Assembly (NCBI GenBank): GCA_017542475.1
Contig: JAFXXD010000016.1
Coordinates: 1-64,000, forward strand
Direction: 5' to 3'
DNA length: 64,000 bases
Source of the DNA: Ruminococcus sp.
Lineage (GTDB): Bacteria; Bacillota; Clostridia; Oscillospirales; Ruminococcaceae
This document shows, piece after piece, positions 33,025 to 40,569 of this stretch; position 1 is the first letter of the stretch; the number at the start of each line of letters is the position of its first letter. Under the pieces are notes generated by a model. It was not told the DNA's origin, did no database searches, and saw only the letters and a program-made list of their open reading frames with translations. Position numbers and translations under genes: made by a program.

Positions 33025-35418
33025 TCAGTCTCCGCTGCTGTATACCATAAATTCGAGCTCGATCGTCGTTCCCACGGCGACCTTGCTGCCCGCCTCGGGG
33101 TACTGCTTGCTGACTGCAACTCCCGCGTGGTTGACGGAAGCTCCGCGAGCCACGTAGTTGAGCTGGCAGTAGACGATGGAATCGTTAGCCGTGACGGGGT
33201 CAAGTCCCACGAGGTCGGGGACCTCCGTATAATCGACGGTGTGGCTGCTCTCTGTGTAGAGGTAGACAGTTCCGCCCTTTGCTACGGTCGTGCCCGTAAG
33301 AGGCGACTGCGTGACTACTGTCGAGCCCTCGCCGACTATCTTGTACTGTATATCCATTCCCTCAAGCGTCGCGAGAGCGTCGTCGAGAGGTCCTTCAAGA
33401 AGCGGTACCTTCACATCGAGGTTTGCAAGCTCCTCGGTGGAGTATTCGGGGCTTATGCCGAGATACGGGAGAACGTCCGTGAGGATGTTTCTCGCCGTCG
33501 GGACAGCGACCTTGCTTCCGTAGTAGCCGATATCCCTGTTAGGCATATCTGCAAGCACGAGGAGGATGATCTCGGGGTCGTCAGCGGGAGTGAAGCAGCA
33601 GTACGAAGCGCCGTACTCCTGTTGCTCGGCATTCTCGTATTCGGTGCTCTGGTCGTCGTACTGTCCCGTGTACATCAGTCGCTGGGAGGTACCCGACTTT
33701 CCGCCGATGGAATAGCCCTTGATGGTAACGTTTCCGCCGCCGCTTCCCGATACTACCTTTTCAAGGCAGTCACGCATTTTCGCGGAGGTCTCCTCAGAGA
33801 TGACCTGACGCTTTACAGTGCGCTCGTTCTTGAATACGACGTTTCCGTCCTCGTCGAGCACCCTGTCAACGACATAGGGCTGGAGCAGATATCCGCCGTT
33901 TATAGCCGCACAGTAGGAGGTTATCATCTCCATGGGGGTTATAGTTTCGCCCTGTCCGAACGAGCTGACCGCGAGGTCAACGTTCGACATAGTCTCGGGG
34001 TCGAAGCCGATACCCGATACCTCGTAGGGAAGGTCGATACCTGTTTTGCTGTCAAGTCCGAACGCATCGAAGTAGTAGCAGAACTTTTCCACGCCGAGAC
34101 GTCTGCCTATCTCCATAAATGCGGGGTTGCACGAATTCGTGAGCGCCGTCTGGAAGTCCTGCGGACCGTGACCGCCCGTCTCGTGACAGGCAATCGGTCT
34201 GAGCGCACCCGGAAGCTCTACATAGCCCGTACACATAAAGGAGTCCTTCTCGTAGTCGATGAGGTTCTCCTCGAAGGCGGAAGCACTCGTCACCACCTTG
34301 AATACCGAGCCGGGCTCGTATATCTCGGAGATGCACTTGTTGCGCCACTGACGCTCGACCATTGCACTCTCGGTCTCCTCGGGAGTGAGCTTCTCGTTCG
34401 TGATTATCGGCGAGTGGTCTACCACCTCGCGCGGATTGTTGAGGTCGAAGCTCGGGTATGTAGCCATACCGTACACCGCGCCGGTTTTCGCGTTCATAAG
34501 TATCGCACACGCGCGGTTCTTTATCTCGAATTCATCGTACATTTCCTTGAGGTGCTCCTCAAGTCGGTACTGTATGGTCGTATCTATCGTGAGGTACACA
34601 TCGTCGCCGTTTCTGGCGGGATAGGTCTTGGAGTACCTGTACGGGAGCTCATTGCCGTTCGAGTCCTTGGCGGAGATAGTCCTGCCGTCGGTGCCCGAGA
34701 GGTAATCGTTATAGGACGCCTCAATGCCGTAGATTCCGTAGCCGTCGGCGTGTGTGAAGCCGATAACGGAAGCGGCGAGCTCGTTCTGCGGGTAGTATCT
34801 CTTGGTGTCCTCCTCGACATTGAGGCAGGTCATACCGAGGTCGCTGAAGAATTTGAGGAGCTCGTCTGCGACGGGCTTTTCGACCTGCTCCTGAAGGACG
34901 TGGTACTGCGTGTTCTCCTCCATAGCCGCCGAGATCTTCTCGGGTCTGATACCGAGCTTTGTCGCCAGGAGGTTCACAGCCTCCGCACGGAAAGCCTCCG
35001 CCGATTCGGGCAGCGTATTGGTAACGACTACCTGCTGCTCCTCACCGTTCTCGTTGGTGGTAGTCTCTATCTTGGGCTGGAAGCTTCCGTTTGCGATGTC
35101 CTCCTTCTGCTTGTCGATACGCTTCTGGAGACTTTCCATATCCTCGCGGAAGCGCTTGGGGTCGAGGAATACCTTATACACGGACGCGCTCTTCGCAAGA
35201 GGCGTGCCCTTGGAATCGTAGATAGAGCCGCGGTGCGCGGGAATGATTATCGAGCCGAAGTGCTGGTCGTTAGCCATTGCCTGATACTTCTTGTTGTTGA
35301 GCACCGATATATTGAAGAAATTGCCCGCTACTACCGCAAACAGACCAAAGAAGACCGAAGTCATAATGAACCTTGTTCTGAGCTTCATAGACCTTGAAGG
35401 GAGATTCTTGTTTGCCAT
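33025..35418 (-). CDS. class B penicillin-binding protein with PASTA domains (FtsI/SpoVD)
   Basis: 797 residues from the ATG at 35418. One N-terminal membrane segment (about 18-40), a dimerisation domain, then the transpeptidase with SVFK (SxxK), SCN (SxN) and KSGTS (KTG equivalent). Two PASTA domains close the protein (VPLLEGPLDDALATLEGM and VPDLVGLDPVTANDS). It cross-links septal peptidoglycan and pairs with FtsW. The start is not certain: no strong Shine-Dalgarno sequence precedes 35418, and an in-frame ATG at 35460 is no better. A 368-bp hairpin-rich gap separates it from ftsL. Confidence 0.93.
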   Translation of the reverse strand: MANKNLPSRSMKLRTRFIMTSVFFGLFAVVAGNFFNISVLNNKKYQAMANDQHFGSIIIPAHRGSIYDSKGTPLAKSASVYKVFLDPKRFREDMESLQKRIDKQKEDIANGSFQPKIETTTNENGEEQQVVVTNTLPESAEAFRAEAVNLLATKLGIRPEKISAAMEENTQYHVLQEQVEKPVADELLKFFSDLGMTCLNVEEDTKRYYPQNELAASVIGFTHADGYGIYGIEASYNDYLSGTDGRTISAKDSNGNELPYRYSKTYPARNGDDVYLTIDTTIQYRLEEHLKEMYDEFEIKNRACAILMNAKTGAVYGMATYPSFDLNNPREVVDHSPIITNEKLTPEETESAMVERQWRNKCISEIYEPGSVFKVVTSASAFEENLIDYEKDSFMCTGYVELPGALRPIACHETGGHGPQDFQTALTNSCNPAFMEIGRRLGVEKFCYYFDAFGLDSKTGIDLPYEVSGIGFDPETMSNVDLAVSSFGQGETITPMEMITSYCAAINGGYLLQPYVVDRVLDEDGNVVFKNERTVKRQVISEETSAKMRDCLEKVVSGSGGGNVTIKGYSIGGKSGTSQRLMYTGQYDDQSTEYENAEQQEYGASYCCFTPADDPEIILLVLADMPNRDIGYYGSKVAVPTARNILTDVLPYLGISPEYSTEELANLDVKVPLLEGPLDDALATLEGMDIQYKIVGEGSTVVTQSPLTGTTVAKGGTVYLYTESSHTVDYTEVPDLVGLDPVTANDSIVYCQLNYVARGASVNHAGVAVSKQYPEAGSKVAVGTTIELEFMVYSSGD

Positions 35419-35509
35419 CTGATCACACTTTCTATGCTTATCGCCGCAGTCCCTCAACATTCACGCAGAGAAACTGTACGTTTTACTTGATTTCCATATA
35501 AAATAGAAT

Positions 35510-35741
35510 AAGGCAGGGTGTTGTCGTGCCCCGCCTTTGAACATCTTCTTTTTTTATGTGATGTCCGTTTCTATGATACTGCCGTACCGAAAAAACGCTT
35601 GTCAGGCGTGGGAGCGTCCTCCCCTGTCCGTATATTTCCGATCCCGGACAGGGGCAACGTTCCCGAGTATTCCGATCACTCGCTGTATCTCCTTGGTTCT
35701 ACTATCACTACGGCATTATATATTTTTTGGAGCCGTTAGTA
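35510..35741 (-). promoter_or_regulatory. structured leader between ftsL and ftsI
   Basis: Minus-strand hairpins in order: ACGGC/GCCGT with flanking TACTA/TAGTA (about 35700-35741); CAGCG/CGTTG enclosing GAGT/ACTC (about 35653-35693); a perfect 10-bp stem CCCCTGTCCG/CGGACAGGGG (35645-35654 with 35621-35630); ACGCT/AGCGT followed by six Ts (35613-35617 with 35595-35599), terminator-like; and AAGGCGGGG/CCCTGCCTT (35510-35537). GGGAG/CTCCC can compete with two of them. No reading frame of note. This looks like an attenuator, a riboswitch of unknown class, or a small RNA. Confidence 0.5.
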
Positions 35742-35786
35742 TTTAAAAATTATCACGGGTAGCCTGTTTCTTTATATTATACTGGT

Positions 35787-36287
35787 CTACCCTCTGAAAT
35801 ATTCGACGCAGTGCTCAAAAAAGGTCTTTACCTTTCCGAGAATGCTCTCGTCCTGCTGAGGAATATTTACAACGTCATCTGTCTGTATCTCGATATATTT
35901 TATCTGAGACGAGTCTATCTTCTTCATGCCGAGTACGTTTTCGGCATAATCCTCTATGTTCTTGGCTGAGAGCTTGCCCTCCAGCTCAGACTGGAGCCTT
36001 ACGTTCTCTGCCTCGGCAAGATTGAGCTCGCTGTTGAGCGACGCTACCTTGCTGTACATAGTGTTCCGCCTGTTCAGGCTGTAGATGACGGTGCCGAGCA
36101 GCACAACTGCAAGGGCAGATACCAGAATAATAGTAAAAACAGAACCGCGCTTTGCTTCAGTTTGGATCATAGTTATCTGCGGCCTTTTCGCAGGTGTTCC
36201 ATGACTTGGCAGAGATTCGGGCTTTTCAGCCGGTCTACTGCTGTAGACGTCAGCACTATAGCGATATACCGAATCACGTTCAGTCAT
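35787..36287 (-). CDS. ftsL: FtsL/DivIC-like septum protein
   Basis: 166 residues. A cytoplasmic N-terminal 45 residues, one membrane segment (VFTIILVSALAVVLLGTVIY), then a leucine-zipper-like coiled coil (VASLNSELNLAEAENVRLQSEL) and a short tail. This layout is typical of FtsL/DivIC. Identity rests on architecture and on its place between rsmH and ftsI. It overlaps the rsmH end by 8 nt. Confidence 0.85.
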   Translation of the reverse strand: MTERDSVYRYSADVYSSRPAEKPESLPSHGTPAKRPQITMIQTEAKRGSVFTIILVSALAVVLLGTVIYSLNRRNTMYSKVASLNSELNLAEAENVRLQSELEGKLSAKNIEDYAENVLGMKKIDSSQIKYIEIQTDDVVNIPQQDESILGKVKTFFEHCVEYFRG

Positions 36288-37221
36288 TGTCAGCTGCGCT
36301 CCTTTCTATTATTCTCAGTTTTGCCGATCTGCTTCTGTTGTTGGAACTAAGTTCCTTTTCGTCAGCCTCTATGGGCTTCCTGTTGACAAGTATCCCCTGC
36401 GGCTTACGTCCGCATACGCACTGGGGAAAATCGGGCGGACATATACAGCCTCGGCACCAGCCCGCGAATCTCTGCTTGACAAGCCTGTCCTCGAGAGAAT
36501 GGAAGGTGATAACGGCAAGTCTGCCCTGTGGCTTCAGGCACGCGAAGGCTTTGTCAAGTCCCTCTGAGAGGTGGTCGAACTCGCAGTTGACCGCTATCCT
36601 TATCGCCTGAAACGTCTTTTTGCAGGGATTCTTATCGCGTCTTGCCTTTTGCGGGACGCTCTCCCTGACTATGTCTGCGAGCTGAAGTGTTGTTTCAATG
36701 GGAGCCGTTTCTCTTGCACGGACTATATTCGCGGCAATGCGGCGTGAGAACTTCTCCTCGCCGTACTCAAATATTATCTTTGCAAGCTGCTGCTCATCGA
36801 AGGTGTTCACTATGTCCGCAGCACTCATTCCTGACTGGCTCATTCTCATATCGAGCGGCGCATCGGAATGATAGGAAAAACCTCTGCTCTCCTCGTCGAG
36901 CTGATACGACGAAACTCCGAGATCCATCAGGATACCGTCAACTGCCTCTATACCGAGCTCCTCGAGCACCTTATCAATTTCCGAATAGTTGCGGTGTATC
37001 ACCTCAGCGTTCGGGAACTCCGCCAGTCTCTCGCCTGCTGCCTTGACAGCATCGGGGTCGCGGTCGAGAGCGATAAGTCTGCCCTTTTCACTAAGCCTTG
37101 AAGCAATAGCAAAGGAATGTCCTCCGCCGCCCGCGGTGCAGTCCACATAGACTCCGTCGGGGCGGATGTTCAGCCCGCTGACAGTCTCAGCGAGGAGAAC
37201 GGGGATATGTCTGAATTCCAT
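36280..37221 (-). CDS. rsmH: 16S rRNA m4C1402 methyltransferase RsmH
   Basis: 313 residues. It starts MEFRHIPVLLAETVSGL with VDCTAGGGGHS as the SAM motif, and carries ILMDLGVSSYQLDE, RRIAANIVRARE, NPCKKTFQAIRIAVN and ITFHSLEDR, all family signatures (MraW). It N4-methylates C1402 of 16S rRNA. Second gene of the division/wall cluster. Confidence 0.97.
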   Translation of the reverse strand: MEFRHIPVLLAETVSGLNIRPDGVYVDCTAGGGGHSFAIASRLSEKGRLIALDRDPDAVKAAGERLAEFPNAEVIHRNYSEIDKVLEELGIEAVDGILMDLGVSSYQLDEESRGFSYHSDAPLDMRMSQSGMSAADIVNTFDEQQLAKIIFEYGEEKFSRRIAANIVRARETAPIETTLQLADIVRESVPQKARRDKNPCKKTFQAIRIAVNCEFDHLSEGLDKAFACLKPQGRLAVITFHSLEDRLVKQRFAGWCRGCICPPDFPQCVCGRKPQGILVNRKPIEADEKELSSNNRSRSAKLRIIERSAADND

Positions 37222-37290
37222 AAATACTCCTTATTTATACGCTTTTGCCGCGCAGGGTATTGACAAATGTGCCGCAACAGCGTACAATGA

Positions 37291-37722
37291 TTAGAGAGAT
37301 ATAGTTGCAAGGAGAGCAGCTCTCGCAGCCTCGTCGACCTCGTTCTGAGTGTCTTCGAGTCTGTCACTTGCCCATATCTCAGCTCTGTTGTAGTTGCCCA
37401 CTACTGTGACATCGCCCGTTATTCCGGCTTTTTCCCTCAGCTTCTGGGAGATAAATATTCTTCCCTGCGCATCGGGAGACTGCTTTTCAGCTCCGGCAAG
37501 CACCTCACGTCTTATCTGTTCGGCACCGGGACCTGTCAGGTTATAGAGCTTCTGGGTGTATTCATCGAAATCCTCAATGGAAAAAGCGGCAATATAGCGT
37601 CTGTCATGGCTCAGGCAGAGATAGAATTCTCCTCCGAGGATATCACGAAGCTTACTCGGGAAGCTCATACGTCCCTTGGCATCGATACTGGGATTAAAAG
37701 TACCGCATAATGGCTGACGCAT
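37291..37722 (-). CDS. mraZ: transcriptional regulator MraZ
   Basis: 143 residues from the ATG at 37722, with GAGG eight bases upstream; a GTG three codons earlier is less likely. Two SpoVT/AbrB-like halves are seen, each with the D-x-K-G-R type core: SIDAKGRMSFPSKLRD near 14 and SPDAQGRIFISQKLRE near 85. MraZ is a DNA-binding repressor of its own operon. The gene is the first of the cluster and is read from the promoter at 37817-37845. Confidence 0.96.
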   Translation of the reverse strand: MRQPLCGTFNPSIDAKGRMSFPSKLRDILGGEFYLCLSHDRRYIAAFSIEDFDEYTQKLYNLTGPGAEQIRREVLAGAEKQSPDAQGRIFISQKLREKAGITGDVTVVGNYNRAEIWASDRLEDTQNEVDEAARAALLATISL

Positions 37723-37750
37723 GACCTTCACCTCACTTCCTTGACTCTTC

Positions 37751-37777
37751 AGTGGATTGATTCACCTCAAAGTGGGT
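37751..37777. promoter_or_regulatory. candidate MraZ boxes
   Basis: Two direct repeats on the plus strand, AGTGGATTGA at 37751 and AGTGGGTCAA at 37771, spaced exactly 20 bp (two helical turns) in the mraZ leader. MraZ operators in other bacteria are GTGGG-type direct repeats at helical spacing; assignment here is by resemblance. Confidence 0.45.
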
Positions 37778-37816
37778 CAAATTTGCAACTCTTTACCTCT
37801 TTTTACCCCTAACTCT

Positions 37817-37845
37817 ATTATATAACAGGTGAAGATTTTTTACAA
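37817..37845 (-). promoter_or_regulatory. sigma-A promoter of the mraZ cluster
   Basis: Minus strand: TTGTAA (37840-37845), 17-bp spacer, TATAAT (37817-37822), giving an 85-90-nt leader before mraZ. The DNA from 37846 to the spoIID-like gene is AT-rich and otherwise holds only the hairpin at 37955. Confidence 0.8.
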
Positions 37846-37954
37846 TCGTAAATAATTACGATATATATTCACAATTACAGGGATAAATTAGTGATTTTAT
37901 TCAAATTTTAACCAAACGAAGCTAAAAGCGAAACATATGTTTTTAAAATTTTTG

Positions 37955-37994
37955 CCTCTTTTACCCACCAAGGGTTAAAAAGAGGTATTTTTTT
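37955..37994 (+). terminator. orphan terminator-like hairpin
   Basis: CCTCTTTTACCC pairs with GGGTTAAAAAGAGG, followed on the plus strand by TATTTTTTT. No rightward gene ends nearby; the U-tract orientation opposes the leftward spoIID-like gene that ends at 38123. Confidence 0.6.
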
Positions 37995-38122
37995 GGAATT
38001 TTACACCTCCTGAAAGCCAAATGCTCATAAAACTGCAATAAGCCTCTGAGCGGACGGCTTTTCCCGCCGCTCAAAGACTTACTGTTATTGTATCTGAATT
38101 TGTGATATGATGATGCTGAAAC

Positions 38123-39592
38123 TTAATACGTGATCTGTTCCTGTTCTGTAGTTCCGCCGCCGACAGGAGTCTCGCCCGCTGTCTCCGTGGTGAATTCCTC
38201 TGAAGCTGTCGTTTCCTCGGGGAGCGTCGGCTCGGAGGTCTCCTCGCCCGTCCACTCGCTTGTTTCCTCGGTGGTATCCTCGGTCGTTTCCTCCGTCGTA
38301 TCCTCAGGTTCGTCGGCAGGCGACTTCAGGTCGCCGATATTCGTAGGCTGGTTATTCGGGTAAACAACGCCGGGCGTGTAGCGGTAATCCGCGTCAACGA
38401 CCTCTATTTCAGATGTGCCGTGCGGTATATCCTCGCCCTCGGGTCTCGGCGTGTAGAACACGTTGAACTTCGAGGACTTGAGGTTGAGCGCGAGCTTGAA
38501 CTCATAGCCCTTGACCGTCAGCTGGTCGTCTATGTTTACGTATGTAACATAGCCTGTCTCGTCGGAATATTCAGGCTGTATCCATCTTGCAGGCTCGTCC
38601 GAGAGCTTGATGTTGTAAGCCTTTTCTATCATATTCCTTAGCTGGAAGTCGTCGATATAGGTGACAGTGCCGTAATGCGGGTCATAGCAGGCGTCGTAGT
38701 CGCTGGACACCGACCTAAGATAAGGCAGGTTCGCCCAGAAGACCTCGCTGCAATTAGCAGTGATACCGCCGCTCGAAGCCGAGAACATCGTCAGTGCGTA
38801 GTCATCGTTATAGAAGAGCGCCTGACCGAGCACGTCGTTTACCGCGTCAACAACGACCTGCGGAGGATGCGGCTTGCATCTCAGGTCAGCCGAGTCGCCG
38901 TTGTGGTACATACAGTAGGTGTAGACCGCGACCGCCTGAGCCTTGATAGCCTCATAGCTCATCGTGCCGCCGACCTCGTTGAACACTATCTGCGACACCA
39001 TCGAGAGCACGTCTCCCGAAACGCCGTTCACGGTTATCTCGTCGTCCTCGTCCACACACGTATCCATCAGGTACGTGTCGGGGTAGTAATGGAAGAGAAT
39101 ATCCTGATAGGTCCAGTCGGAATAGGTAGCGTAGAAATTCGCGCCGTTCTGGCTCATTCCGACGCCGTGTCCCCAGCCGTAGGTAACTATCGCGAACTTG
39201 CCCGGGGTCGATTCTATCTCGGGCTCGCTCTCGAACCACGGGATATCGCCGACATATCCGCCCGTCACATTTAGCTCGACAGGCGTGGGCTTCTTGTTTT
39301 TCTTCTTGGCTCCGCTGTTTCCCGATTCGGGGGAAGCCTCATAGCTGATGAGAGAGAGACTGTCGTCGTAATCGTCGAGCGTAGCCTTGTACCACTCGAT
39401 CTCCCGCTCCTCCTGCTCTTCCGCCTCGGCAGTAGTCTCCGCAGCGGTGGTATCTGTACCGACAGAGCCTGTGGTCGTGCTTTCGGTCGTTGTGGTATCT
39501 GCGGCGCCTGCCGAGTAGCTCGAACCCGTGAATGCTATCACGACTCCCGCAATGGCAGCCACCGCCCTCTTAAAAGGTGTTTCAGTCTTCAT
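38123..39592 (-). CDS. secreted protein with circularly permuted SpoIID domain
   Basis: 489 residues from the ATG at 39592 (GAGG eight bases upstream). A signal peptide or anchor (about 8-30) and a Thr/Glu-rich stretch lead to a SpoIID/LytB-type domain whose halves are swapped. GWGHGVGMSQNGA and ILFHYYPDT, normally at the C-terminal end of the domain, come first (about 143-180). The catalytic-Glu half, VFNEVGG...EAIKAQAVAVYTY and then FSASSGGITANC and LPYLRSV, comes after (about 205-300). The acidic, Thr-rich tail (about 410-489) has no LPxTG-membrane anchor. SpoIID is a lytic transglycosylase acting on peptide-free glycan. Last gene of the sortase operon. Confidence 0.87.
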   Translation of the reverse strand: MKTETPFKRAVAAIAGVVIAFTGSSYSAGAADTTTTESTTTGSVGTDTTAAETTAEAEEQEEREIEWYKATLDDYDDSLSLISYEASPESGNSGAKKKNKKPTPVELNVTGGYVGDIPWFESEPEIESTPGKFAIVTYGWGHGVGMSQNGANFYATYSDWTYQDILFHYYPDTYLMDTCVDEDDEITVNGVSGDVLSMVSQIVFNEVGGTMSYEAIKAQAVAVYTYCMYHNGDSADLRCKPHPPQVVVDAVNDVLGQALFYNDDYALTMFSASSGGITANCSEVFWANLPYLRSVSSDYDACYDPHYGTVTYIDDFQLRNMIEKAYNIKLSDEPARWIQPEYSDETGYVTYVNIDDQLTVKGYEFKLALNLKSSKFNVFYTPRPEGEDIPHGTSEIEVVDADYRYTPGVVYPNNQPTNIGDLKSPADEPEDTTEETTEDTTEETSEWTGEETSEPTLPEETTASEEFTTETAGETPVGGGTTEQEQITY

Positions 39593-39627
39593 CGCTATCA
39601 CCTCTTTCAATGAATGTATGTCTTAGC

Positions 39628-40569
39628 TTACTGAGCCTCTTCGGTGTTTTCCTCCGCCGAAGGCTCAGTAGGCGCGTGTGCTTTCTTGTACTCCTCTGTC
39701 CTCTCGACTGTGGAGAGGTCGCCTGCCTTCTCGCCGTCGCGCAGACGTCTCGCAATGATGATGAATCGCGAGTTGTCCTCGTCAGCATAGCAGGTTGAGA
39801 GCGTGAGAAGCTTGTCGCCGTACTTCACATCGACGCCCGTATCAAAGAGCTGCCGTCCTCTTGCGAGATCGATGTACTCGTTGAAGATCTCCTCGTCGTC
39901 GAGCTCCTCCATATCCCAGTAGCCGTAATCGGTATAGGTGTGACCGCTGGTTATGGCACAGCAGCAGATGACGTAGTCATAGTCCCTGTAATTCGAGCTC
40001 AGCTCGATGAACGGCGCCTTCTCGAAGAAGCCGAAGTCCTGCCTGTACCTTCTTATAGAGCCGAACATCGTATTGTTAGCCATATTGTGACCGTAGATGA
40101 CGATATTCTCGGACTGGCTGTCCTCGTCGCTGCCGAAGTAGTCGCGGAAGTCCATGAACAGGCAGCCCTCGCGGTGGTACTGGCGGTCGATGCCGCGCTC
40201 GAGGTAATAGGAATTGACCTCATGTGCATCTCCGCCGTAATAATCCACGCCCTCGGGCACCTCGCCCGGGTCTCTTACGACGGGGTAATCGACCTTTGTC
40301 TGGTCTATTTTTATCCAGCCGATGATGTCCTTGTTCTGTTTGAGGAGCTGCTTTGCTCTCTCCGTCATACCCTGTTCCGAAGGAACGTAGTCATATGTCG
40401 GGAGCGTGGTCGGCTCGGTGGACGCCTCGGTCACCGGCTGAGCCTTGCCGACGATGTGTTCCTCTTTTTTATCCTCGCAGCCGAAAAGCGCTGCCGCAGA
40501 AAGTCCCGCCGCAGCGGCAAGGGCAGTGCAGGCTGCGATAAGCCTGATTTTGCTTTTCAAATGTATCAA
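39628..40569 (-). CDS. class B sortase, small
   Basis: 313 residues. An N-terminal signal or anchor ends LFGC (residues 28-31), a possible but imperfect lipobox. The catalytic core has IVIYGHNM (His) near 150, TLSTC (Cys) near 252, and the Arg in RFIIIARR, as in SrtB-type transpeptidases. The C-terminal extension is acidic. Sortases join secreted proteins to peptidoglycan or to each other. The start overlaps the stop of the larger sortase gene by 4 nt. Confidence 0.9.
   Translation of the reverse strand: MIHLKSKIRLIAACTALAAAAGLSAAALFGCEDKKEEHIVGKAQPVTEASTEPTTLPTYDYVPSEQGMTERAKQLLKQNKDIIGWIKIDQTKVDYPVVRDPGEVPEGVDYYGGDAHEVNSYYLERGIDRQYHREGCLFMDFRDYFGSDEDSQSENIVIYGHNMANNTMFGSIRRYRQDFGFFEKAPFIELSSNYRDYDYVICCCAITSGHTYTDYGYWDMEELDDEEIFNEYIDLARGRQLFDTGVDVKYGDKLLTLSTCYADEDNSRFIIIARRLRDGEKAGDLSTVERTEEYKKAHAPTEPSAEENTEEAQ

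Noticed and set aside
32533-35397. Very long rightward open frame opposite murE and ftsI
   Set aside because: It is antisense to two conserved wall genes, is Val/Arg/Leu-rich as antisense frames of GC-rich genes usually are, and has no domain. The same holds for the long antisense frames opposite radA (3715-5058), metK (11591-12721) and rqcH (14240-15610).
35776-35804. TATAAT as a promoter at the end of ftsL
   Set aside because: The -35 position reads GAATAT and there is no extended -10, so the match is probably chance.
38123-39592. LPEET near the C-terminus of the SpoIID-like protein as a sortase signal
   Set aside because: No hydrophobic segment or basic tail follows, so it is not a sorting signal.
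38123-39592. SpoIID-like protein as proof of sporulation
   Set aside because: SpoIID/LytB domains also occur in non-sporulating bacteria, and no other sporulation gene apart from a SigH-like factor is in the window.
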